Origin: Clonostachys chloroleuca
Taxonomy: Eukaryota; Ascomycota; Sordariomycetes; Hypocreales; Bionectriaceae
Length of the DNA stretch: 64,000 bases
Assembly: GCA_037952775.1 (NCBI GenBank)
Contig: JBANAY010000003.1
Span: forward strand, 35,774,001-35,838,000
Direction of reading: 5' to 3'
Below the pieces are notes generated by a model, which was not told the origin of the DNA, did not search any database, and saw only the letters and a list, made by a program, of their open reading frames with translations. The position numbers and the translations under genes are program-made. Shown here in pieces: positions 33,278 to 44,228 of this stretch (the first letter of the stretch is position 1; every line of letters begins with the position of its first letter).

Positions 33278-35436
33278 TCAAAATATCGATCCAACGCCAA
33301 TCATCCCAGCCCAGGACTGCCAGCCTTCAGTGTCCAGAATAGCAGGATCGACCATCATCTCGCCAGCCGACTGAGCAGAGTCAGCTGTGAAGTCATTCAT
33401 AGCTTGGTGATGGAGCTGCACCGGAGCCTCCCACTGATGCTGAACCGCCACCTCCTGAAGTATCTTGGACGTCGTGGGGTCATACAACGATGCCTCCTCG
33501 GCACCGCAGCGCGAGATGCTCGAGGAGCACTGCTGGCGGTAGAGGGCCGTCTTCGTGATCAAGTCATTCAGGGGCTTCCACAGAGGGTCTGCCGACGCCT
33601 CCTTTGGCAGTATGTCGAACACGGCCTTGGTGGCGATCCAAGCCCTCTCGGGCACCGGCCCCCACGGCTGGCGGTACAGATGACGGAGGATGATGCCCAT
33701 CGTGTGCCAGGGGACGTGGCCGTGAACATGCCACCTCCAGTCCTCGTAGTCCCTCCGTGTTTTGAGTGTCAGCACTGATTCAACCACACTGAGCGATGCC
33801 GCAAAGATCTGGCTCTGGAGAATGATGTCCGAGACCGTCCCGGCCTTCTCCCCCGCCAGTCTTCGGTCTCGAAGGCCCTCGAGCAGGATGACAACTTCGA
33901 TCTTGGAAAATACCAGTGTGACCAGCGTCCGGATATAAGTATCAAATGGGACATCAGGCCGCAATTTCTGGAGATACTGGGTTTCAATCCTAGTGCGGAA
34001 GGTATTGATTATATCGAGACGTAGTTGAAGCGGCTTGTCCGGCGCAGGTTCGAGCTTGCGCATCGCACGCCAGATCTCGCATCGAATCAGGCACAAGGTC
34101 ACCTCCCCTGACTTGAATTCCACAGGCTGCGTCGGCGCATCCATCAGAACCAGATCGGTGCTGTCTATCGGCAGAGGCATCTTCGTGTCGAATAGGGCCT
34201 CCGTGACGAACAGATCGGGAGGGATGTCCGGGTCCCGCGAGCAAGAGTCCGTGAAGCAGATGTGCCACCACAACCTGCGGCGCATCTCGGCCTCGAACAA
34301 TGACATTTTCTCGTCGTGTGATCCGTCCTTGTGGAGCTTCATTGATATCGCGAGCCGGAGGACCAGCCCAGTAATTGGCCAGGCCAGCTCAGCACAGCCA
34401 ATGTGCGGGAGGATGGCGACGTAAAGCACTAATGCTCTCAATACAGTGATGTCCTTGGTCATCATATAGTTTGCACGCATGAGAGCTTGCTCGGCGGTCT
34501 TTTTGAATTCAGCTACCATCTCAGATTTCGGACGGCCAAAGTGGGCTTCCACCTGGTCAGAGTCCATCGATGCCATGGCCCCGAACGAGATGGCAGCAAC
34601 CAGTGCCTGATTCGCTAAGCTGAGCGTATTTACCGGTCTGCGTTGGAGAGACTGGAATATGGTATTGACATCTGGGAGATGAAGTATCTTTGTAAACGGG
34701 TCCACCTTGCGGATATAAGTGTCCCATATGAGTGGCATCTGAGAGGTTGATGGATAGACGTCGTCCGCAGGTGAGGATGTAGAGGCGAATCCCCCAGCGA
34801 GGTTTGAGAACTAGAAGATGCTCGGCTTCCTGTGCCTCCATACAAAGCCGCCCCTTCATCAGTGCCCTCCTCAACATCCTCAACAGCGCGAAAGATGTTG
34901 TCAACCTCGTCGCAAAAGACCGTCCAAAAACGACGGCCGATATGAAGCGCTCCATCCTTGGCGACAACCAGCCTCCCGAAATCCTCGCCCAAATCATCAG
35001 CTTCCGGAATAGCCTGGAGGCCGTCCACCGGAGCCGGCCAGGCCTCGCCAGTCGACGGCGGCGTAGAGGCTGTTGCTGACGCGGAGCTTGACCTGGGCGT
35101 CACTTGGAAGGAAAAGTTTTCCCCGAGCCCCTGCTCCCTGGCTCCCTCCTCGACTTGGGCAGACATCTCAGTCACGACGGCCTCCAGCCGCCTCAGCCTG
35201 CTTATCAGCTCATCCTGCCTCTGGGCGCGGTTGCCGCTGTCGTCCTTGGCGAGTCTGCGCCGGGGGAGCCGGCCGGTGACTGGGTAATGGCACTCAATCC
35301 CGTTCCGCATACAATTCTTGCAAGTTGGGTCAACGCGATCGCAGCGGACCTTGCGCCTGCGGCACGTCACGCAGGACCAGATACGGAGACCAGCGGCGTC
35401 TCGGGCCAGGAGGCCCTCTGGGCCCTCGGACTCCAT
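33278..35436 (-). pseudogene. Zn(II)2Cys6 transcription factor, apparently frameshifted
   Basis: The N-terminal frame (from 35436) has a textbook zinc cluster, CVTCRRRKVRCDRVDPTCKNC...C (C-x2-C-x6-C-x6-C-x2-C-x6-C). A linker and a coiled-coil-like dimerisation stretch (RQDELISRLRRLEAVVTEMSAQVEE) follow, then FWTVFCDEVDNIFRAVEDVEEG. The fungal-specific regulatory domain (MPLIWDTYIRKVDPFTKILHLP ... LRRRLWWHICFTDSCSRDPD) is in another frame and ends at 33278. No canonical donor/acceptor pair joins the two. The only acceptor-like TCTAG (34814-34810 region) would need a non-canonical GTTGAG donor. The simplest reading is one base missing in the C run at 34791-34795 (G run in the gene), which joins the frames at ...TSLG/GFASTSSPADD. 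It may be a real frameshift or a sequencing error. The likely intact length is about 700 residues. Divergent from the AMID-like oxidoreductase gene. Confidence 0.8.
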
Positions 35437-35989
35437 CGTGTGAGGGGCGCCCTGACGATCCGGGATCAGTTCAGGGCCGAGATTGGCGATATGCCGTGCT
35501 TCTTTGCTTGGCTTTATCTCTCAGGCAGAGCAATTGGAAGGCGATACTGGGCCGTGAAAGGATTTAGTAATTTCCATTGACAGACGTCACTTCGGACCTC
35601 GCTGTATGCTCGAGAGCCTGGACTCTAGACTCGGCAGTTGGACGCTCGGTCTCGGACGTCGCCCTTACTACCCCTTTCGGAAGATAGTGGGACGTCCGGG
35701 CGTGATGGCCGGGCCGCATAGTCTCGAGTTGCTCACAACCGTGAATTGGCTCTGTTGATATAAGTTCGGCCGAAGAGCACTATTCGTTTGAGGGATGAAT
35801 GCCAGGATGTCCTCTCATCTTCACTGGCTTTGCATCCAAAACCACTGAGAGCGAACATCATGGCCGAAACGACCGATCCCGACCTCGAATCCTATTTAAA
35901 TAGCATTCCGCACGACCATAGCGTGCCACAAAACCTGGATCATCGAACAATCTAAATTCTAACGTCTATCTCATTCAAAACCTATCACC
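35437..35989. promoter_or_regulatory. Divergent promoter with CGG palindrome
   Basis: A 553-bp region between the Zn(II)2Cys6 regulator and the oxidoreductase. It is rich in CGG/CCG triplets (for example near 35595, 35660-35670, 35678, 35697). It contains the perfect palindrome TTCGGCCGAA at 35765-35774; paired CGG triplets are the usual targets of this regulator class. A TATTTAAATA palindrome at 35893-35902, about 90 bp before the oxidoreductase ATG, is a candidate TATA element. Binding by the adjacent factor is inference only. Confidence 0.45.
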
Positions 35990-37135
35990 ATGTCTAAAAC
36001 AGTTGTCATCTTGGGAGCCGGCTGGGCTGGCCTTCCGCTCGCCCACAAGCTTCTCAAGTACACCGTTCCAAAGCTGTCTCAGTTAAAAGTCATCCTTGTC
36101 ACGCCAAATTCTCATTTCTTCTGGAATGTCGCCGCTACGAGAGGAATGATCCCTGGAGAAATTTCTAATGAGGAGCTTTTTCTTCCTATTGCGCCCGCTT
36201 TCGCCAGCTACAGTCAGGATAACTTCGAGCTGGTGCTTGGTAAAGCGGAGGGGCTTGATATTGAAGGCAGCAAAGTGGCTGTTTGTATGACTGAGGATGG
36301 CAGCCATAAAGATATCGCCTACGACGAGGTAGTCGTCGCCTCCGGATCTAGCATGCGAGGTGGAATACCACTTAAACACGTGGGAGCACAAGATCAGATG
36401 GCCGCCAGCTGGAAGGCCCTCCAGGAGAAAGTCGCTAATGCAAGATCCATTCTCATCTCGGGAGGTGGCCCAACTGGTGTGGAGGTTGCTGGGGAGCTTG
36501 CTGCTCGTTACAAGGAGAAAGACATCACGCTGGTATTGAGCGGCAGCAAACCGGTGACAAGCGCAATCATATCGGTCCAGGACATCGTAGACAAAGACTT
36601 ACAAAAGCTGGGAGTGAAGCTTATCCGCAACGCCCGTGTCGCCAATACAACGACCTCGAGCGATGGAAAGCAGACAAAAGTGTCGCTGTCCAATAACCAG
36701 ACGAGTTCGGTCGATCTTTACCTACCTCTGCATGGTTCTGTCCCCAACACATCGTTCCTGCCGCACTCCCTTCTCGATGAATCTGGCAATCTGAAACTCG
36801 ATTCATACATGCGCGCCTCGGGAGCCAAAAACGTGTGGGGAATCGGCGACGTTGGCGATCTGGAACCGAAGCAGCTCACGGTAACGGACAACCAGATCGT
36901 GTATCTCGCCGGGGCGCTGGATGCCGCGCTGACGGGATCTGGCAAGGTGGCTGAGTACAAACCGATGGAGAAGACAATGATCTTCGTCTCATTGGGACGG
37001 CGATTCGCAAGCGGACAGATTGGAGGGTGGAGACTGTTCGGATGGATGGTCAGTCTAGTCAAGGGGAGGAAGCTCTTTGTTGACACAGCGAGAGGGTATG
37101 TGGACGGCAAGCACCTGAGACACGCGGCGATGTAG
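35990..37135 (+). CDS. AMID/AIF2-like FAD-dependent pyridine nucleotide oxidoreductase
   Basis: A single-exon 381-residue protein. The N-terminal FAD-binding fold has VVILGAGWAGLPLA (GxGxxG near residues 8-14). The NAD(P)H-binding fold has ILISGGGPTGVEVAGELA near residues 155-172. A C-terminal FAD-contact motif, NVWGIGDVGDL, is near residue 280. These define the Pyr_redox_2 class, and length and layout match the AMID/AIF2 (ferroptosis suppressor protein-1-like) branch. Those enzymes use NAD(P)H to reduce quinones at membranes. There is no N-terminal targeting sequence. The C-terminal segment (IGGWRLFGWMVSLVKGRKLFV) is moderately hydrophobic and may touch a membrane. The upstream neighbour is a divergently transcribed zinc-cluster regulator, which suggests it could be the target of that regulator. 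Confidence 0.85.
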   Translation: MSKTVVILGAGWAGLPLAHKLLKYTVPKLSQLKVILVTPNSHFFWNVAATRGMIPGEISNEELFLPIAPAFASYSQDNFELVLGKAEGLDIEGSKVAVCMTEDGSHKDIAYDEVVVASGSSMRGGIPLKHVGAQDQMAASWKALQEKVANARSILISGGGPTGVEVAGELAARYKEKDITLVLSGSKPVTSAIISVQDIVDKDLQKLGVKLIRNARVANTTTSSDGKQTKVSLSNNQTSSVDLYLPLHGSVPNTSFLPHSLLDESGNLKLDSYMRASGAKNVWGIGDVGDLEPKQLTVTDNQIVYLAGALDAALTGSGKVAEYKPMEKTMIFVSLGRRFASGQIGGWRLFGWMVSLVKGRKLFVDTARGYVDGKHLRHAAM

Positions 37136-38115
37136 GTGGTGGGCCCTGCAGCACTACCTCGGGCCCTTGTAGGAAGCCGCCGTCAGGGGATTTAGCTCAC
37201 GATTGCGCACCGGAAGGTGGGGTGGCAGCACATGCTGCCCTATAATACGAGGAGCCCTGGCCCTGGAGCCCTGAAGAAGGGTACCTGCGCCGCTGCTGAT
37301 GTCAGGTGGGCATCGCATGGCATGATGCAGCGAGGCAGGTTGGACGGTGCCTGCATGTCTTCGCTGGCATCAAGTGTCGAAGAAGCATTAATCTAGACCT
37401 ATAATCTATAATGGGAGCAGATGGCATAGTATTATCGCCAGATCCAATAGCCTCCTGCGTGCTGCTCTCACAAGCAACAGGCGGCGAGTCCAGTGGGTGG
37501 CAGTGGAGGTACTTAACGCCATACACATGCCTGCCACGACGCGCGTGTTCGTATTTACAATGCCCAGAGATCACCTGCAGCCCTTTGCCTCATAGTACAT
37601 TTTTTTTGCAGAGAGACTGACACGAACGGGTTGGTCGGATCGCTCGTCTAGCCCGAGTTGAGCTGCGGGATGGGAATTATTGGACTATTAAATATTACGC
37701 GGCCACCTGCCCAATCAATCAATCCCTTCCTAACTGGAGTAGACCTGCACTGCCATCATTGATCCGTAACCTCCGATCCCGACGGACTGGCAATAATCGT
37801 ACGGCTAGAACGTCTTGCTTTCGCCCTTGACTTTTTTCCTTAGCCATCGCCTTTGTTTGCCCTCGCCGCCTCGCGGGACTTGCACCCTATGCCATGATTC
37901 ACAACCTCATGCTTCTCGTATAAGCGCACTCGCTAAACTTCAAGACCATCACTCCCGTCCAACTCGTACCTACCTACCAACCAGCATTCATACGTACACA
38001 GACACTCAGCCACTCCTTCGCTTGTTGGTTGCGACAATCGTTTCGAACCCCGATACACAATACATACCAATCCCCCAACTACTCAACTTGCGCCGTCCCG
38101 TTCAATCGAGCCTCA
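37136..38115. other. Intergenic region and leader of the small Cys-rich gene
   Basis: About 980 bp with no gene. A short AATC microsatellite lies near 37716-37726. The last 250 bp before the next ATG are C/A/T-rich and G-poor on the + strand, typical of a 5' leader. Confidence 0.45.
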
Positions 38116-38413
38116 ATGTGCACTCACACGGTCCTCGAATACAAATGCAAGCACCGCGTCCCTAGGGGCAGCACAAGATGCTATCGCGATGATTGCCCTG
38201 GTAAGAGGGAGGAGGTGATCACACGCGTCGACGATTGCCCCCAATGCGAGCTCCATGTCGCGGTGCGCTCTGCAAGATGGTAGGTTCGAATGGGATACAA
38301 CGATGGATTCACCTTCCGGCCACGGCACAAGGGGAGTAGCTAACGTCGGTCGATTGACTAGGTGCCCCATGGGCTGCTGCAACTGCTGCCGCGGACGCTG
38401 TACAGTAATGTAA
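38116..38413 (+). CDS. Very small Cys-rich protein, 71 aa, two exons
   Basis: Exon 1 is 38116-38279 and exon 2 is 38362-38413, joined by an 82-nt intron (GTAGGT...GACTAG). Exon 1 alone gives MCTHTVLEYKCKHRVPRGST and on to CPQCELHVAVRSARW, then a stop if unspliced. The second exon adds CPMGCCNCCRGRCTVM, five cysteines in sixteen residues, and then TAA. The total is eleven cysteines in 71 residues, with the MCxxxxxxYxCxH start seen in many uncharacterised fungal small proteins. The leader before the ATG looks like a normal fungal 5' UTR. There is no signal peptide, so it is more likely an intracellular metal-binding protein than an effector. Function unknown. The splice is inferred from motifs and the striking Cys content. 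Confidence 0.6.
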
Positions 38414-40447
38414 AACGATCAGACCGGTGGTGGGCTGGTTCTGTCATGAAAGGCGAGAGGCAGGGGCTGGCCAACGCTTTGACCCAACAAGGCCTAGCTG
38501 GGATCACTCCGGGGTAACATACGAGGGTCGCATCGCGCTTAAGGGTGTCGACCTGATCCCCAGTTGTGGGCAGTGAGCATTGGTTCAGTTTGGGCGGAGG
38601 GATATCAATTGAGAGGCTAGGGAGCCTCTTTGGCAGCGTGAACGAGGGACGCCAAACGACGAACTGCCTGCCCGCTTATCTACCAAACTGCGGCTATAGC
38701 TCACCTATCCCTATCCTTGAAGCGATCCACGTGCGACGATTTTATCCATGGACAGCGGCGAGGTCTTTGTATGCCAATGCGGCCAAATGATGTCAAGAAA
38801 GAAAGAAAAAATGAAAATGAAAACTGCAGCAATCTTGGGTTTTTGGGTAGGCGAATATGGTGGGCGGCCTTTGATTTTAGAGGAAACAGCAAATGGGAAT
38901 TCTTTATTTTTTTATTTTTTTACTTTTTTGACTTATTTTGCCACATTCTCTTGGGCTACCTACTGTGCGAAGTTGTATGAACGAGAGCATATATTTCCAA
39001 AACGCTATCAACGGATACTAGCCCTGAGAAAAAAGTATCGTCAGTCAAAAGTCCTGTCAATTGTAGGGGAGTGTGTGTGCAAATCCAAGGCCATATCCTC
39101 ATCTATCCTTGGAGTTATATAACAGGCCTGTCCCCTCACAACTACTCATTCCAATCTCCTGATGCTATTCACTTCTACCTGGGTTTGGGACTCATTATCC
39201 TACTTATCTACATAGGTGGGTGGTCGAAAGGCCAGACAAGCAAACATCGTAACAAATCTTGCATGTTGTACAGAACAGAACATGAATTACACGCTTAGTT
39301 AATCTCCATACATTGCATACACTTTCCTCGACAGCCCTTGCATTGATGTATTCCCATTCGCATCTTTGCGGAATCAAACGGAGATACGACGCTGTGCCTG
39401 TGTTCTCGACTACCTACTCAAGGACCTTTGCGCGCTTAAAATTGAATTCCAAATCCTCCCCATGACGGTAGAATCTATGGCCACGAAAGAGAGAAACAAG
39501 TTCGAAGGCGTCCACTCCGGAATGCGCGAATCCACTTCGCCCCCCAGAGGCCGTGATTGGATACTCAGGCCTTGTAATAGAAAGCGCAGTGTGCACATCA
39601 TTTTATGAACATCAGCCGAGGGAGCTTCGCCTAGGTTCTTGGCCCGCGAGTTGAGCTGTAGACTCTTTGGTAGATCATATGGCGCAAGAGCCTTTCATGC
39701 TAACAGTTCCTCCAAGCCCGCAGTATCTCTCCACAATCTCACTGCTGCGCCCAAAAATAGCTCTGCTTATAGCATCACATCCAATTCGTCCCAGATTGGC
39801 TTGAAGCACTTATTTGCCTTGATTCTCTCCACCAGATTATTTAGCTGCCCTTCCTACCTACTTAACAACAGCACCGGCTTGGCGACTTAAGACTCTAATT
39901 TTCCCATAAGCTTGTTATCTCGAGACACAGTTAGCATACTATTTCATGATGAGCACTTCTCCGCATGACAGAATGCCATTATCCGAAATGTAAGCAAAAT
40001 GGCATGGGGTTGGGGGATTTTGCGTATGGCTCCCAACTGATTGACCGCCCCGAGCCAATGGACCTTCCATGTTCCAGACGTCCCCATTGACTTAGCGCGC
40101 CTTCCCCGCCAAATAGTACCTGAGCAGGCAGAGCTACCGAACCACCAGCGGTCACACAGGGATGCAGGTGCCTGCAAGCTACTGGGGTCAGAGGGCATCC
40201 ATTGGAGGTTCAGGCCAAGGATGACGATGGATGGATCCCAACGTTACCTCCATCCTTTTCCAACAGCCAGTGCACAATCTCTCTCCACTTTCCCACCCAT
40301 CCACCCAACAGCCCATCGTACATACGGCGCACATACATCAATTGCAGACGTCCATACCTGCACTTCTAACTTCCTGATCGTCCAGCGCCAACCTTCTCCC
40401 CCGCCTGCACTCGCCTGTTGTGGGATACCACAGGCGCCCGGTCCGCC
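38414..40447. other. Intergenic region
   Basis: About 2 kb without a supportable gene. There are T-rich runs at about 38.90-38.94 kb and several 60-124 aa open frames with no recognisable features. The last 400 bp include the promoter of the WD40 gene. Confidence 0.4.
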
Positions 40448-43400
40448 ATGGCGAAGAAAGCTCGTCAACGAATTAGCTATGGTGAGACAGACTCCTACAC
40501 GCCAATTGCCTGCCTGCCTACTGCCTGGCGATTATCCCGCTGATGTAGTATCTCGCGTGGCCCAGAGCATGCCCCGCATGGGACACGAGCTCCGGCTTTC
40601 CCTCGCTACATGCAAGCATTCAACATGCCCAGGAGGGGGCTTCCTGCATATTGCAACACCAGCAGTCCGTTTACTAACATGCGTGGGAAGTTCTCGAGAG
40701 CGCCAAGAGCTCGGCGGGCGGCCACCGTCTGGGTGTCAATGGCCTCGCGGTCGATCGCGACAACAACATCCTGTGAGCTCTCTCGGCACACACCAGCGCA
40801 AGCCATACCCGATATACGCTAACCAATCGCTTTAACTGTGCAGCTTCTCTGGTGGTCGAGATGGCATAGTGTGCGCTTGGGACCTCAACCTTGATCTCAA
40901 CAATCCCCCGAGTAAATCGACCGACGATGCCGATGCGAACAAAGAAAAGACGTCCTCCAAGCTCCGAGCGCAAACCCAGGCGCACATGGGCTGGATCAAC
41001 GACATTGCCTGGGCCCAGAACGGCTCGGCCTTGGTAACGGCGTCGTCTGATCTTACTGTCAAAGTTTGGAGACCACATTCGGCTGAGACTACCGAAGCGC
41101 AACCTATAGGCGCGCATGCCGACTATGTCATGCGCCTTGCTACCCCTCCAGCCGACATGAATGCCAATTGGGTAGCATCCGGCGGCCTTGATCGCAAGAT
41201 ATGCCTCTGGGACCTGAACGGCAAGGGTCAAACGCTCGAGATCGATGTACAAGGAGAAGAGATCCCGGCCAAGGGTTCCGTATACTCTTTGAGTGTCGGC
41301 CGTAACATCATTGCGTGCGGTGGCCCCGAGAAGACCGTGCGCTTATATGACCCAAGATCGGGTGAGAAGGTCTCCAAGCTCGTCGGCCACCTTGACAATA
41401 TCCGTGCCATACTGATTGACGACGCCGGTGACACCATTCTGAGTGCCAGCTCTGACAAGACGATCAAGTTGTGGAGTGTGAAGAATGGACGTTGCATTTA
41501 CACATACACAATGCATGAGGATAGTGTTTGGTCCTTGTATTCTGACGATCCGCGCCTCGGCGTTTTCTACAGCGCCGATCGCTCAGGTCTTGTAGCCAAA
41601 ACCGATGTGCGAGGTAGCTGGGACGACATGGATGATGGGCTGAGTCTTGCGGTTATTCAGGAGCATTCATCGGTTTTCAAGGTTGTTGCCGCTGGTGGAC
41701 ACATTTGGACAGGCACTGAACACTCATCTATCCACCGATGGGCTGATGTTGATACAAGCGACAAGACACAGTTCTCAGATGCCTTCAAACGTGATCGCGC
41801 TATCTCGGCTGCGTCCAAGAGGCCACGAGAGTCCTCTATTTCCTCTGCCGCTGAACCAAGCCCCAAAACGGAGACAGCACCATCTCAGTCCATTCTCAGG
41901 ATTTCAAACACAGCCTCGTTTCCCATGCGGCCAACAGTTGGCGTTGATTCAAATGCCAATGGGGAGAATATTACAAGGAAAATGTCTGAGATCGTCATTG
42001 AACAGCCAGACTTTGAGCCAAAACCGATTCATTCTGTGCCTACCGAAACAATTGAAGGTCAATTTGGCCTGCTTAAGCACAAGCTACTAAACGACAGAAG
42101 GAGAGTCCTTACTCTAGATACCGCAGGTGAAGTCATGATGTGGGATCTAATAAAGGTGAGTTGGTGGTTTATTCAGGCGGGAGAAGGTTTGTTAACAATG
42201 ATTTGCAGTGTGTACCGATCCAGAGCTTTGGGAAGCAGCCTCTCGAAGATGTGGAAAGAGTTGTCAATACTCGTGAGGCTGTAGCGCCCTGGTGCTCCGT
42301 CGATTCAAGTTCCGGAAATCTTTCAGTCGTCCTAGAGCCGTACAATTGCTTTGACGCCGAGGTATATGCCGATGAGCTAGAGCTCGAGGAGCCCGTCGAG
42401 TTCAGAGAAGACCAGAGAAGTAGGATCCGTACCACTGTCGCCTCTTCCGACGCTGAAGCATACTAACCATCTTTGCAGTCAGTCTCGGGAAGTGGATCCT
42501 TCGCTACCTATTCGCCAATCTCATTGATGCTGAAATCAAACGAGACGAAGAGTATAGGCGGGCACTGGATGAGGGTAATGAGACGAAACGCGTAGCTGCT
42601 CGGGCAAACGCACCAACCTCAATTGAAATACCCCGACCCAATCTACAACTCGATACATCTGACAAAGTATCGACTCCCCGAGCCACGGGAGCGCACCTTG
42701 TACCGACTACGCCAGGGCTTGCAATAGGTCTTGCTACCCCTGCTCCGCTTACAAGCCTTCCAAACGTTCCAGAGGGTGTAGTCTCGACCCCCTTGAGTCC
42801 ATTGGAAAAGCGCCAATCCCACGCAAGCCGCCAGTCGACGGACAATGACTATTTCACAAGCACGATTGGGCCTGCGGATGGAGGAGCAAAGCCCGCTGTT
42901 ACTACACCAGCTGCCACACCGGCCGCGGAGACACCCGATCCTAAGACTCCTGCAGAAGGTCCGAAAGGGAAGGATAAAGCAGTGGAGAACGGCAAGAGCA
43001 CTCCATTTGGTAAGTTCCGGATGTTTGGGTCGAAGAAGCTCAACAGATCAGCCTCGCAAACGGCGCCGGAGAAACCTGCAATCGTGGACGAGAAGGCCGA
43101 AGAGTCAGAGTCTTCATCAAACCACGAAAAGGAAGTAGACGACAGCTTCTATGGCGTCATCCAGAAGATACGCAATGACTACGACAGACAAGCAACCGAG
43201 CAGCCAGACAAGCCAGTCGAAACGGGCGTAACCCCCAGCCTACCAGGCGATACTCCTGTACTCAAGCTGCCTCCCAACACCAAGGTCATCATCCAGGAGG
43301 AAACTTCTGGCGGAAGTGCCAATATATATCAAGGCACAGTCGAAACTGTTGGGAATGATGCGGAAACTATTGAGCAGAAAGCTCCCATGTGGCTTGGGCA

Positions 43401-43919
43401 TTTACTTCTACAAAACCAGGTCCCATACAAGGATCCTGTGAAAGTCTCCTTTGTGCTGCATCCTCTGGGAGACCTGCCCGCAATTGCAACTGCGGATGGC
43501 AACAATAGACTAAATGCAAACAGAATGCTGAGAGTCAAGAAGATTCTGGCATATGTGGCTGAGCGAATTGAGAAACTTCCAGAGGAGCCGGAGCCGGATG
43601 CCCTCAAGCCAGAGGAATATCTGGAACTGTACTGCAATGACCAGGTAAGATCTCCCTTCCTCCAAGGTGCGAATGAGACTGTCGCTAACACTCTAAACTA
43701 TAGGTGCTTGACCCGTTGATGAGCCTGGCAACTTTGCGAACCCACGTATGGAAAGGCGGCAATGACATCGTGCTACACTATAAATCAAACGGCCGCAAGG
43801 AGATTCAGATTGCGCCTCCACAACCGGAAGAGCCAGCTGAGGGAACTGAAGTAGCGGCACAGGATGCACCAACAGGTAGCGAGAACGATGATACAACCCC
43901 CAACCAACCGGCAGCCTGA
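40448..43919 (+). CDS. WDR48/Bun107-like WD40 protein, deubiquitinase partner
   Basis: A six-exon gene for 1006 residues. Exons: 40448-40481, 40691-40772, 40844-42155, 42209-42419, 42479-43644, 43704-43919. The tiny first exon gives [11 protein letters not shown]. The first intron (209 nt, GTGAGA...GGGAAG with TTACTAAC) is the longest and ends in AAG. WD40 repeats follow from about residue 20 ([88 protein letters not shown]). The C-terminal third contains the DUF3337-type region ([24 protein letters not shown] ... [27 protein letters not shown]), which is diagnostic of WDR48/UAF1. S. pombe Bun107 and human UAF1 activate USP-type deubiquitinases. Between them is a Pro/Thr-rich disordered linker. 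The junctions all keep frame. Confidence 0.9.
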
Positions 43920-44228
43920 GGCTATACCGGTCGTTAGTATCTATTTTATGAGATGGGGATAGCCTGCCTTCCTCTTTCGTGGCGTTTCTTGTCAATAATG
44001 TACATATGAACCGTATCAGCCTCTATCTAGCTGGCTGTATATAGCGTGGTTGTCTGTCTAAGTTTATATATTACACCTGATAAATAGCAGTAGCAACAAG
44101 CGGAATGAATAAAAGGCGTGATTAGTACAGCGGACCGTAAAGCCATAACGGGTCGTTCCTCAATTGCTTTGGCGAAGCATGTCGTATCCTTGCCGGGAGT
44201 TCGTGCCTTCGCACACCTCATGATGCTC
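43920..44228. other. Convergent 3' spacer
   Basis: About 310 bp between the WD40 gene and the carrier gene, which end towards each other. AT-rich, with no gene. It holds both 3' UTRs. Confidence 0.5.

Noticed and set aside
34811..34843. Short GTATGG...TCTAG intron in the zinc-cluster regulator
   Set aside because: At 33 nt it is too short, and removing it does not join the two frames.
38280..38295. GGTTCGAAT, similar to a tRNA B box
   Set aside because: No A box or cloverleaf around it, and it lies in the inferred intron of the small Cys-rich gene.
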